Positions 13,398 to 22,583 of a stretch of DNA of 64,000 bases are shown piece after piece. Source of the DNA: Bacteroidota bacterium (lineage in GTDB: Bacteria; Bacteroidota; Bacteroidia; AKYH767-A; OLB10); assembly GCA_016721435.1 (NCBI GenBank), contig JADKIC010000023.1, forward strand, positions 11,686 through 75,685, in the 5' to 3' direction. The notes below the pieces were generated by a model, which saw only the letters and a program-made list of their open reading frames with translations, was not told the DNA's origin and searched no databases. A program made the translations under genes and the position numbers. Numbering within the stretch: position 1 is the first letter of the stretch; each line of letters starts with the position of its first letter.

Positions 13398-16236
13398 TTA
13401 CCAACCTAAAATCCCCCAAGAATAAATAAACCTCTCATGCGTCAAATCCAACGGTACCAACTGATTAATTTGCATGGGTACTTTACTCCATGTTTCCAGT
13501 GTATTTCTCGATTTCACCTCTATAAAATAACTGCTGTTGTAAAACCCACCCGGTATAGCAAAGGTGCAAAATCCAGTCTTCTTCAATACCGCACTTCCAC
13601 TATAACTGCTCGTAAATGGAGTTACAGGAAGATGTAATTTCAGGAATACAGTATCTGTTGCAGCAGTATCAGTGCTCAATGCCTGCTGATACAAAGCCGG
13701 TAGCATCTGCCCTGCGCCTGTATACATCCCTTCTAAAAATAATTTTATAGTGAGATTAAAGGTATTCACAATGAAATTATTTACAGAGAGCACGCTGTTA
13801 CAAGCGGTCACCACATTAATTTTTCCGGTTGCGCATAATGGAGGAACAGCTGCTTTAATTTGCGTTGCACTCACCACCCTAAAGCCCGTCGCAACTCCAT
13901 TAAATTTACAGCTGTTGTCCTATAAAATTAGCGCCATTGATAATAATACTATCTCCCCGGCAAACCATTTGAAGGTGAAAAGGAGCTAATACTGAGTGGT
14001 GAGGAGGAAATGGTTAAGTTGACTCCATTATCATCACCTATATCTGCAAAATTAGAGCTCACTATTCTGATCTGTATCCCTTTCCGGCTGACTGGCCTGC
14101 GGGAATTGTTACAATGATAGATCCGTTAGTCGACGTACTTGAAAGCGTGCCAATAGTTGTTGGTGCGAAAAACGATCCACTGGCATTACTCAATTGAACC
14201 GTAAAAATATTTCCCGGGTTTAATGTCAATGCCACCGTGCGATAATTTACCGTAAACGAAGCTCCGGCACAAAAAGAAGTATTACCTCCGGAAACTGAAG
14301 AAACAATACTATCCGGTGTATATTGCCATAAATCCGATTTATAGGTAATTACTTCATCGGTTCCATTGGCGGCAGTTGTCACCTGCATTCCTCCACACAC
14401 ATAGCCGTAACCGTTAATACCGGCCCCAACGCATCCCTCGCGTCCTCCGGCAAATGGTAACGATGCTTTTGCACCCATGTATTAGCGGTAGGACTAAACT
14501 CCCAGAGTTCCTTTAGCAAATTATTTGCATCCAGATAGCCCTGCTGATTATAACCGCATGCATAATACCCTTTATTTCCTATTGCAAAAGCTGCGCCTCC
14601 GTTTCTTGTGTTTATATTGAGATCTGCTTTAAACGTCCAGGTATCATTCAAGGGGTTGTATTCATAACAACGGGCCGGATCTGAACCCAATGTTGAACCG
14701 GCCACTATATATCCCTTTCCATTGATCGCAAATGAACCGAGATTAAACCTGCCTTGTATGGCAGAAGCCGGTGCACGAACCACCCATGTATTGGAAAGAG
14801 GAAGATATTCGTACCAATCATTGTAATAATTACTGATGGGGGCCACACCAAATCCATAATATCCACGGTTATTCAGTGTTAGTCCTGTACCACCCTGCCT
14901 TGCAGCTCCTGAGAAATTCGCCTTTTGCGTCCATACGCCACCGTTAGGATTATACGACCAACAACCATTCTGAACTGCTAAAAGGTTATCTGCTCCTCCA
15001 ACTACATATACTAAACTATCCACCGTAAAGGAACCTGCACTATGGCGATTGACAGGAAACGAGTCCTTCTGAGTCCATGATTCCGTTGCCGGGTCATATA
15101 ACCAGGTGGCCTTACGAAAGATCCCGAACAGTGTACTTACATTTAAATAATTATAATCTCCATACACTCCCGGACCAATAAATAATTTTCCATTGATAAC
15201 GGTGGCGCACATCCGCGTTCGTGCTGTGGCATTTGGAGGTGTTAAAGGTGTCCAGCTATTCGTGACTGCATTGTACTTGATCATGGAATTGTCAATCGCA
15301 TTCCCATTTTTCAATCCTGTCAGAATGTATCCCTCATTGGCAATTACAAAAGATGTAGAGAGACTCATTGGATAAGGTGCTGATGCTTTTTGTGTCCAGG
15401 TATCGGTTACATTGTTGTATTCATAGCAATCGCTGTAATAGGTTGTAGGACCATTGTCATTTCCACCTACAACATATCCTTTACCATTTAATGTAAATCC
15501 TCTCGCAAAAATGCGTCCGGGAGCTGCTACCGGAAGCGATGCTTTAGCAACCCAAACATTCGCCGTAGTATCATACTCCAATACATCCTTCGAAGGACCA
15601 TTCAAAGCGCTTTTATAGCCACAGGTCACATACCCTTTTCCACCAATACTGAATCCACTGGCCCCGTATCGTGCTTGCGTGCTGGTAAGCTGCGCCATTT
15701 GATTCCATGTGTTTGTGGAAGGGTTATATCTCCAAAAATCAAAACGAATCAGAGGCGCATTATCCGAGCTACCTGATCCGACATATCCATAATTACCAAT
15801 GACAAAACTAAAAGGACTATGACGGCCGGAAGACCCCATATCTGCCTTTTGCGTCCAGCTATTGGTCAACGGATTATATTCCCATAGGTCCTTTAAATAA
15901 ATTAACGTGCTACTGTTGGTCTGTATATAGCCCATTCCAACATATGCCTTTCCATTAACTGAAAAAGAAGTTGCACCTGCCCTGCCGCTTACACCGCAAT
16001 CCGCTACTCTGGACCAGGTACTGCTTGGTTGTATTTGAAAACATCATTCAAAGAGTTACGAAAATTCTGACGACCTACTCCAAGTCCTCCGACAATATAG
16101 CCTTCTCCGTTTAATTCGAAACCTGTAGCAAGCGTGCGCTCCACATAATCAGAATTACCAATCGAGGGCTTTGAGTCCAGAGTCCTTGCGCGCATAGAAC
16201 AGAGGGCAGTAACAGGAGGAGTAGAATTCGGATCAT
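13398..16236 (-). CDS. Secreted Kelch-repeat beta-propeller protein with IPT/TIG domain (frameshifted)
   Basis: Start ATG at 16236 opens a clear signal peptide (MIRILLLLLLPSVLCAQGLW); a longer ORF from 16285 is in the wrong frame there. More than ten Kelch-type repeats follow (for example LWEYNPLTNSWTQKADM, with GxGYVxGG strands), enough for two propellers. After them come a beta-sandwich segment (NIFTVQLSNASGSFF, 14200), an IPT/TIG domain (FSPSNGLPG ... FNGVATGFRVV, about 13980-13870) and a terminal domain with LFLEGMYTG and RNTLETWSK. Shifts near 16175, 16000, 14400, 14080, 13940 and 13900. Such proteins are extracellular; the ligand is unknown. No T9SS YPNP motif is visible, so the last domain may serve as the exported terminus. 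The same terminal domain recurs in the gene at 57770-59819. Confidence 0.75.
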
Positions 16237-16600
16237 TTAGTAATTTCAAAATTGCATATGCAAGATATTGAAAAATAAGAAACATACTAAAAACAGACCT
16301 AACAAAACTAAATATTCACCCCAAACAACAGACAATTCACCCGCTTTTTAACACTTAACACTTCAAATCCGGGAATTACTTATTAAACCAGTATTAAAAA
16401 TATACTATAGGAAATGAAAAATATCAATTATAAAAATGACATTAATACCATATCGAACTATCAAACTACCTTTTCAATACTATTCATTCAATTTACCGGA
16501 TGACCATTTTTGAAAACAGCTTTTTATTTTCTGCATGCCTTTGGCTGAAGAGAAAATCTAAATTCTTATTGAGAAAATAACCTATGAATTTATTTTCTTA
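16237..16600. other. Intergenic AT-rich spacer upstream of the Kelch gene
   Basis: No gene seen. CAAAACTA at 16303-16310 is a minus-strand TAGTTTTG, a match to the TAnnTTTG -7 box, 67 bases before the Kelch-gene start; no convincing -33 element. Confidence 0.35.
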
Positions 16601-17541
16601 TTACAACTTATATATGCGTGAATGGAAAATCATCTTGTCTGTTATAATCCTAATTAAATAGGCGCCTTCTGATATATTTTTCGGAGACCAATAAATACAG
16701 TTTTGAGCATCCGTATATACTGTTGTACTTAAAATACATCGTCCACTAATTTCACACCATTCCATAGTGCACTTTTTCGAATCATACCCACCTGGTAACT
16801 CTACCCTCAATTGATCTCTTACCGGATTAGGAACTATCGTTAAGGATTCACTTAAAGTTTCCGCCTCTGAAAGTTGAGTTAATACAGGGCAACCGATAAC
16901 ACCAGATGGATACAATGGAATATTATCCTGCAGGAAGCAATCTAAAACAATGTTATCCAAATCCACCATTCCTGCCGGCACCGGTGAAATCAACCCATAA
17001 GTTGAACCGATTCCTTCAATTAAATATACATTGTATTGGCTATTTAGGTACCAACGCTTCCTGTAGCTACCCCCCACTATAACACTATCTATTGAAATAA
17101 CTGTATCACAAATAAAATTTGTATTTATCATTGCCGCCAGATATCCTTTGATGGAATCTCCTACCTGCCAGTTAAAATCAAGCAATTGCTCGGTGGAATC
17201 GTTTTCCGGAATTATAAATGCTTTTTGCACCATGATCATTACGAATGGCAGCACAGTACTTACCCGGTAAAACTGATATACCGGGAGGTGGGTTCAAACA
17301 ATTAGGACCTGCATCGTAAATATAGGCTGGTATATTAATGTATGGTAAGAAACAGAGTTAATCAAGGTATCGGCTCCGAACTTATAGCATCTGATACGTA
17401 TGGTGGAATTACAAGATTCCCAACAATTGTCCCGTAAAATTCCAATTGGCTGATGAATCAGGAAAGGGATGATAGATGGATGTTTGAGCCTTTCCTAAAA
17501 GAAAAGAAGAAAATTATGCTTGACAAGAAAAAATTTTTCAT
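16601..17541 (-). CDS. Secreted protein with T9SS type A sorting domain (three frameshifts)
   Basis: ATG at 17541 gives a signal peptide (MKNFFLSSIIFFFSLGKAQ) followed by TSIYHPFPDSSANWNFTG. Shifts near 17425, 17290 and 17235 connect this to the long frame ending at 16601. The middle (GADTLINSVSYHT, RKRWYLNSQYNVYLIEGIGS) matches a common short Bacteroidota secreted family of about 300 residues with unknown role. The C-terminus is a T9SS sorting domain (LTIVPNPVRDQLRVELPGG ... GAYLIRIITDKMIFHSRIYKL). It lies on the minus strand downstream of the ATP synthase operon but is separated from it by the 17.7-17.9 kb duplication, so it is probably transcribed on its own. Confidence 0.75.
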
Positions 17542-17698
17542 GAACTGTAGATTGATTAAAAAACGAATTTATGAATATATTATGAAACCACCTAACCACC
17601 TTAATAATAATAAAAAGCGTCAAAACCAGTGGCTGCCGTTTTCCCGTTCTGACTTCTTTCATTTATCCGTTCATCGTTTCCGCACCTAAATACGTCTT

Positions 17699-17910
17699 GA
17701 GTGATCCGGTAGATGAAATACAAAATCAAAAGATAATCTTTACAGATCTCCGGCTTAAAAATCCGCATAAATCCCTTAAATCAGTGTAATCCGCGTTTCC
17801 TCTTAAATGATACGTTAGATGAAATCCCAAATCAAAAGACAATCTTACCAGGTCGCCGGCTTTAAAATCCGTGTAAATCCCTTAAATCGGTGTCATCCGC
17901 GTTCAAGAAT
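17699..17910. repeat. Tandem duplication, two copies of about 106 bp
   Basis: Copies start at about 17699 and 17805 (the block GATGAAAT recurs at 17712 and 17818). Both end with AAATCCCTTAAATC and ATCCGCGTT, a stretch common in dispersed intergenic repeats of environmental bacteria. The second copy abuts the atpG stop codon. No coding signal; the rest of 17542-17698 is AT-rich with nothing recognised. Confidence 0.7.
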
Positions 17911-18789
17911 TTATCCGTTCAACGCTTCCGCACCTGCAACGATCTCGAGGATTTCATTGGTGATGGAGGCTTGACGTGCTTTGTTATACGTGAGACGTAG
18001 TTCCTTTAGCATTTCACCGGCATTCTCAGTCGCTTTATTCATAGCGGTCATACGCGCACCATGTTCGGAAGCATGCGAATCAAGTATTTCTTTGTACAAC
18101 TGGGTCTTGATGGACTTTGGAATAAGTTCCAAAACGATCTCTGATTTCGAAGGCTCAAAAATATAATCACTGACCATCTTACTTTCCTTTTTAGCAGGAG
18201 GTTGGATGGGCATGAGTTGTTCATTCATGACATATTGCACCGCAGCATTCTTAAACTGATTGTACACCACAATCACGCGATCATACTTCGCATCGGCAAA
18301 GTCCTTCATGACTTTCTCTGCGATAGCGGAAACATTCACAAAAGTCAGGTCGGCATAAATATCGTTATGATGACCGGCATATATACTTGTATTTTTAGAA
18401 TAGAAATCTGACACTTTCTTACCGATAGCCAGCACTTTTACTCCTCCGGCTTTCACCTGCTCTTTGTACTCATCCGCTAACAACCGGTTAACGGTACGCA
18501 TGATATTGGAATTGAAAGCACCCGCAAGTCCACGGTTAGAACTTACCGCTATAATCAACACATTCTTTACGGGACGTACAACAGCATACTGACCTCCATC
18601 ACTATCTTCGGATGAGGAAGAAAGATTCTCGAGCATATCGCGCAGTTTATTGGCATAAGGACGTAATTGTGTAATGGCATTTTGTGCCCTGCGCAATTTC
18701 GCCGCACTCACCATTTTCATTGCTTTGGTGATTTGCTGAGTGCTGTTAACGGAGGTAATCCGGAGGCGGACTTCTTTGAGATTGGCCAT
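17911..18789 (-). CDS. atpG: ATP synthase F1 gamma subunit
   Basis: Central rotor shaft of F1. The 292-residue product is of normal length and intact. It begins MANLKEVRLRITSVNSTQQI and KAMKMVSAAKLRRA, the conserved N-terminal coiled-coil helix that enters the alpha3beta3 barrel, and ends with the partner helix (ARQASITNEILEIVAGAEAL). It is the last gene of atpB-E-F-H-A-G, but about 0.9 kb of repeats and an inserted four-helix-bundle gene separate it from atpA. The start codon lies only five bases from the nearest repeat, so its translation signals fall inside or next to repeat sequence. atpD and atpC are absent, as is usual for Bacteroidota, where they form a separate unit. Confidence 0.97.
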   Translation of the reverse strand: MANLKEVRLRITSVNSTQQITKAMKMVSAAKLRRAQNAITQLRPYANKLRDMLENLSSSSEDSDGGQYAVVRPVKNVLIIAVSSNRGLAGAFNSNIMRTVNRLLADEYKEQVKAGGVKVLAIGKKVSDFYSKNTSIYAGHHNDIYADLTFVNVSAIAEKVMKDFADAKYDRVIVVYNQFKNAAVQYVMNEQLMPIQPPAKKESKMVSDYIFEPSKSEIVLELIPKSIKTQLYKEILDSHASEHGARMTAMNKATENAGEMLKELRLTYNKARQASITNEILEIVAGAEALNG

Positions 18790-18794
18790 GGTAT

Positions 18795-19001
18795 TAATTC
18801 AGAATTAAGAATTCAGAATTCAGAATTATTTTTTTGATTGAATAATTTTTATGCTTTGAACAATATGTTACTATTGTTCCCATTCGATTTATGATTTTAA
18901 TTCAGAATGCAGAATTCAGAATTCAGAATTACTTTTTTTTATTGAATAATTTTTATGATTTGAACAATACGTTACTACTGTTCAAATTTGATTTATGACT
19001 T
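18795..19001. repeat. Tandem pair of about 104-bp repeats, each beginning with ATTCAGA heptads
   Basis: Copy one runs 18795-18897 and copy two 18898-19001. Each starts with an (ATTCAGA)n array (18795-18828 and 18898-18931) followed by a nearly identical AT-rich body containing TTGAATAATTTTTATG and GTTACTACTGTT-like sequence. They separate atpG from the four-helix-bundle cassette. Confidence 0.85.
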
Positions 19002-19126
19002 TAATTCTGTGTTAAGAATTAAAACTGTCTATCCTAAACCTTCCTCTCCGCATAGCCAACCTGACTGCCGGCAGACAGGTTCTGAATTAAAACCATCTTT
19101 CTCCAACATCCTCCTCTCCGCGCAGC

Positions 19127-19159
19127 AATTCTGAATTCTGAATTCTGAATTCTGAATTA
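19127..19159. repeat. Heptad array (AATTCTG)n, left inverted arm of the four-helix-bundle cassette
   Basis: Four and a half units of AATTCTG starting at 19127, 19134, 19141, 19148 and 19155. It overlaps the 3' end of the four-helix-bundle gene and is the reverse complement of the array at 19557-19590. It is preceded by a GC-rich piece (CTCCAACATCCTCCTCTCCG) that recurs, slightly changed, before the array at 19757. Confidence 0.9.
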
Positions 19160-19507
19160 CTTTTTACTATTCCTCTTCGTTGAATTAATTATACTTACTA
19201 AAAGTCTCATTAATTCATCCAACTCCTTTTTCAATTTTGGTTCAACCTTTGTGATTTTAAGATCAATAAGATCGAGCCAATAATCAGTTTCCTCTGCTTC
19301 CTTTAATGCAATTCCCAGTTTATTTGTGAAATCCGCCGTGCTGACTGCCCTTTGCGACTCCCTAACATTTGCACTGATACTTGTTCCACTACGGATTAAC
19401 TGGTTAGCTAACTGGTATTGCCTTTTTTCAATTACCTTTTCGTTTAAGTCCAGGATTTCAGCAGCAAATAAGAACGATTTGTTCAGAACGACGTTGTTTT
19501 TCTTCAT
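19157..19507 (-). CDS. Four-helix-bundle protein (S23 / 23S rRNA intervening-sequence type)
   Basis: A 116-residue protein of the four-helix-bundle family (S23, IVP; relatives include the Avd protein of diversity-generating retroelements). Family features seen: LNKSFLFAAEILDLNE at the start, YQLANQLIRSGTSISANVRE (the conserved QLxRsgtSixaNixE signature) and the tail ALKEAEETDYWLDLI. In some bacteria the family is encoded inside insertions in 23S rRNA genes, but most copies, like this one, stand alone and have no firmly known function. It sits inside the ATP synthase operon in the same orientation and is bounded by inverted arrays of a 7-bp repeat, so it looks like a recent insertion between atpA and atpG. 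Intact, with ATG at 19507. Confidence 0.9.
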   Translation of the reverse strand: MKKNNVVLNKSFLFAAEILDLNEKVIEKRQYQLANQLIRSGTSISANVRESQRAVSTADFTNKLGIALKEAEETDYWLDLIDLKITKVEPKLKKELDELMRLLVSIINSTKRNSKK

Positions 19508-19556
19508 AGTGATTGGTTTTTAGCAAGGGTTTTGCTCTATTGTCCGATCACAGGTT

Positions 19557-19590
19557 TAATTCAGAATTCAGAATTCAGAATTCAGAATTA
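19557..19590. repeat. Heptad array (ATTCAGA)n, right inverted arm of the four-helix-bundle cassette
   Basis: About 4.5 units of AATTCAG, upstream of the four-helix-bundle start. With 19127-19159 it forms inverted arms of about 33 bases around the gene. Confidence 0.9.
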
Positions 19591-19695
19591 TTTAAATATT
19601 TATTTTAGGATTTTTATTCTTTCTAAAGATCATAACTTAATGGTAATTTAACTAAGATCATCTAACTCCACTAACATCCTCCTCTCCCACACTGC

Positions 19696-21139
19696 CTAAC
19701 TCCTGCAGCAGGCAAGTTCTGAATAAATCATCTGCCTCCAACCCCCTCTCCGCGGCAATTCTGAATTCTGAATTCTGAATTCTGAATTAAACAGCGTATT
19801 CTTCGCGAGGTCTTTTCCTACTTTCTCCAGCTCATTGGTGATCTCATCATTGATTACACCTTTCGCGAGCTGGTCGAGCACATTTTTATGCTGTGCACGC
19901 AGGATATTCAGGAAGTCTGCTTCAAACTCACGTACCTTTCTAACGGGTACGGCTTGGAGAAGACCTTTAGTTCCAAGGTAAATAATAGCTACCTGCTCCT
20001 CCACGCGGAATGGAGAGTATTGTCCCTGCTTCAGGATTTCCACGTTACGTGATCCTTTGTCAAGTACTGCTTTGGTAGCTGCATCCAGATCCGATCCGAA
20101 TTTCGCAAAGGCTTCCAGCTCGCGGTATTGTGCCTGATCGAGCTTCAGGGTACCTGCTACTTTCTTCATGGATTTGATCTGCGCATTACCTCCTACACGT
20201 GATACCGAAATACCTACGTTGATCGCAGGACGTACTCCTGAGTTGAATAAATTCGCTTCAAGGAAGATCTGTCCGTCGGTGATAGAGATAACGTTGGTAG
20301 GGATGTATGCTGATACGTCACCGGCTTGTGTTTCGATGATCGGAAGTGCGGTTAATGAACCAAGTATCACGGAAGAACTCTCCGATTGCAGCACCCGCCA
20401 TTGGCGCATAGAACTGCATTGGAGCAGAGTCAGACGCAGAAGCCGCTACAACAACTGTGTAAGGCATTGCACCACGCTCTTCGAGTGTTTTCACTACGTT
20501 GGCTACAGTAGAACCTTTCTGACCTACGGCAACGTAGATACAAAATACAGGCTCACCTTTATCATAAAATTCACGCTGGTTAATGATTGCATCCAAAGCA
20601 ACAGCGGTCTTACCCGTCTGACGATCGCCGATGATCAACTCACGCTGACCACGACCAATCGGAATCATCGCGTCAATCGCTTTGATACCCGTCTGCAAAG
20701 GCTCATTTACCGGCTGACGGAAAATTACCCCCGGTGCTTTACGCTCAAGGGGCATTTCAAACAGTTCACCGGTCAGCGGACCTTTACCATCGATCGGATG
20801 ACCGAGGGTATCCACTACACGACCCAGCATACCTTCACCTACTTTAATAGATGCGATTTTTCCGGTACGCTTTACAGTGTCCCCTTCTTTAATCGCATTG
20901 GAAGATCCCAGTGTCACTGCACCGATATTATCTTCTTCAAGGTTCAAAACGATACCCAATAGGCCGTTTTCAAATTCAATCAGCTCTCCTGATTGCACCT
21001 TGGTTAAACCATAAATACGGGCAATTCCGTCACCTACCTGGAGAACGGTTCCTACTTCTTCGAGTTCAGAGGCTGACTTAAAGCCGGCCAATTGCTGGCG
21101 GAGTATCGCTGAGACTTCATCGGGTCTTACATCTACCAT
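19696..21139 (-). CDS. atpA: ATP synthase F1 alpha subunit, with internal deletion, frameshift and repeat-derived tail
   Basis: Nucleotide-binding stator subunit of F1. Residues 1 to about 258 are normal (MVDVRPDEVSAILRQQLAGF; P-loop GDRQTGKTA). The frame breaks after GAAIGEFFRD near 20365 and resumes as GSLTALPIIETQAGD, continuing through the arginine-finger segment GISVSRVGG. Some 60-70 residues normally lie between these points, including the Walker B strand (LIIYDDLSK) and GREAYPGDVFYLHSRLLER; they are absent from this sequence. The C-terminus runs from the conserved KVGKDLAKNTL straight into the heptad repeat (FNSEFRIQNSEL) and 20 more residues to 19696. As printed the gene could not make a working subunit; a collapsed or mis-assembled consensus is the likeliest explanation because the rest of the operon is intact. 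Confidence 0.9.
19757..19789. repeat. Heptad array (AATTCTG)n at the 3' end of atpA
   Basis: Same orientation as 19127-19159 and again preceded by a GC-rich piece (CTCCAACCCCCTCTCCGCGG) and a short hairpin-like stretch (CCTGCAGCAGG, about 19710). The atpA reading frame passes through it and gains a repeat-encoded tail. Confidence 0.9.
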
Positions 21140-21257
21140 TGTGATTGTATTATTTATTGTTAGTAATCGTTGTTCGTTTTGTAATATTTGTAATTCGTTC
21201 TTTTTGTATTCCTGGTTTCGTTCTATTCGATTCGTCCCGTATTTTTCGTATTTCGTA

Positions 21258-21815
21258 CTAGTATTCTTTCACGTATAGGTTATCATCAAACTCATTCTTC
21301 AGTTGCTTCAATTTCTTACTCACACTCGTATCAAACTGTTTATCTCCCACACGCAGAATAAATCCACCGATCAGTGAGGGATCCAGCTTTTCTACGATTT
21401 CGATAGATTGATCTTTATTCAGGTTCACTTTCGCAAGAATCTGATCGCGGAGTGCAGCATCTATTTTAGTAGCAGTAGTCACATGCACCGTAAGTATTCC
21501 CTTCGAATTTTTATACAACTGCACAAACTCAGACGCGATGTCATACAGGTAAAATTCACGACCCTTGCGTGTGATGATATTGATAAAAGCCAGACTTAAC
21601 GCATCAATTCTGGCTCCAAAGATGGCCTTGATGATCGCATCCTTTTTATCCGTATTGACGATAGGATTTCGCAAAAGGGTAAACAGATCACGGCTGGAAT
21701 CGCAGGTAGCAGTAATCAGTTGCATATCCTCATAAACCTTGTCAGCAATTTTACGCTCCTGCGCCAGTCCCAAAAGGGATTTTGCATACCGGCGGGCTAC
21801 TTTAGAATCTGCCAT
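21258..21815 (-). CDS. atpH: ATP synthase F1 delta subunit (OSCP)
   Basis: Peripheral-stalk subunit that links F1 to the b subunits. 185 residues, intact. The N-terminal domain starts MADSKVARRYAKSLLGLAQE, the usual 'YAKALfeLA' motif, and the C-terminal domain contains DPSLIGGFILRVGDKQFDTS, the conserved GG.xxxxGdxxxDxS block. Lies between atpF and atpA. The 118-base gap to atpA and the 214-base gap to atpF are unusually long and filled with TTCGTA-rich simple sequence. Confidence 0.96.
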   Translation of the reverse strand: MADSKVARRYAKSLLGLAQERKIADKVYEDMQLITATCDSSRDLFTLLRNPIVNTDKKDAIIKAIFGARIDALSLAFINIITRKGREFYLYDIASEFVQLYKNSKGILTVHVTTATKIDAALRDQILAKVNLNKDQSIEIVEKLDPSLIGGFILRVGDKQFDTSVSKKLKQLKNEFDDNLYVKEY

Positions 21816-21973
21816 TTATTTTCCTTGATCTTTATTCGTTGGTACCGCAAGCGCCTATTCTCGCTTCGATCCTTGTGATTATATTCTAATTATTTTACCC
21901 CACGCTTGCGATTCGATATTCGTCGTTGTACATTCGTCTATTCGTTGATTGGTCAGTATTTCGTATTTTCGTA

Positions 21974-21990
21974 ATCCCGCAACGCGGGAT
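21974..21990. repeat. Small perfect hairpin within TTTCGTA repeats (atpF-atpH spacer)
   Basis: ATCCCGC, loop AAC, GCGGGAT: a 7-bp stem set in repeated TATTTTCGTA / TATTTCGTAA sequence on both sides. Shape and setting resemble a REP-like element. It is transcribed within the atp operon. Confidence 0.6.
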
Positions 21991-22029
21991 ATTTTCGTAT
22001 TTCGTAACCCCTTTTAATTTTCTTACCCC

Positions 22030-22524
22030 CTAGTTCATCTTTACATCCTTCAACATCTCCTGCACCAACGCTTTTTGCTTATCGTCGTTACTGAGTTGCT
22101 GACGGATTACTTTCTCTGCAATTTCAATGGAAAGAGTCGCCACCTGATTTTTCAATTCGGTGATGGCCGCCAGTTTCTCATTGGTGATGGCTTCACGAGC
22201 GATAGTAATCATTCGATCGCCTTCCGTTTGTGCTTTGGAACGGGCTTCGTTCACGATCATATCTTTTGTCTCGCGCGCTTCTTTCAAGATCAAGTCTCTT
22301 TCATTGCGTGCTTCCTGCAGAATGCGTTCATTCTCTGCTTTGAGATTGGCTACATCTTCCTTCGCTTTCTTTGCAGCATTGAGTGCTTCTTCAATAGAAG
22401 TCTCCCGCTCTTTTAAAGACGAAAGAATCGGACCCCATGCGAATTTGCGCATCAGGAATACGACAATCAGGAAGGAGATGGACATCCAGAATATTAGACC
22501 AAATTCGGGTTTTACGAGTTCCAT
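22030..22524 (-). CDS. atpF: ATP synthase F0 b subunit
   Basis: Membrane-anchored stalk subunit. 164 residues: one N-terminal transmembrane segment (FGLIFWMSISFLIVVFLMRK), the conserved FAWGPIL after it, then a long charged, Ala- and Glu-rich coiled coil (EALNAAKKAKEDVANLKAEN) to the C-terminus, where it contacts delta. Intact. It follows atpE after a 114-base gap that contains a stem-loop. Confidence 0.96.
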   Translation of the reverse strand: MELVKPEFGLIFWMSISFLIVVFLMRKFAWGPILSSLKERETSIEEALNAAKKAKEDVANLKAENERILQEARNERDLILKEARETKDMIVNEARSKAQTEGDRMITIAREAITNEKLAAITELKNQVATLSIEIAEKVIRQQLSNDDKQKALVQEMLKDVKMN

Positions 22525-22583
22525 AGTATTTCGTAATAATCGTTGGGGAGATCCCCTTTATGTTGATGAATAATTTTTGAATT

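Noticed and set aside
16236..16285. Kelch-gene start at 16285
   Set aside because: The frame from ATG 16236 gives a clean signal peptide (LLLLLLPSVLCAQ), while the longer frame has none.
17453..17689. Plus-strand gene of 78 residues
   Set aside because: It lies antisense to the signal peptide of the 16601-17541 gene and has lysine/asparagine-rich composition typical of AT-rich spacer.
19157..19507. Diversity-generating retroelement
   Set aside because: The four-helix-bundle protein resembles Avd, but no reverse transcriptase and no template/variable repeat pair are present nearby.
20168..20962. Plus-strand 264-residue gene
   Set aside because: It is the antisense frame of atpA; the atpA frame carries all conserved motifs.
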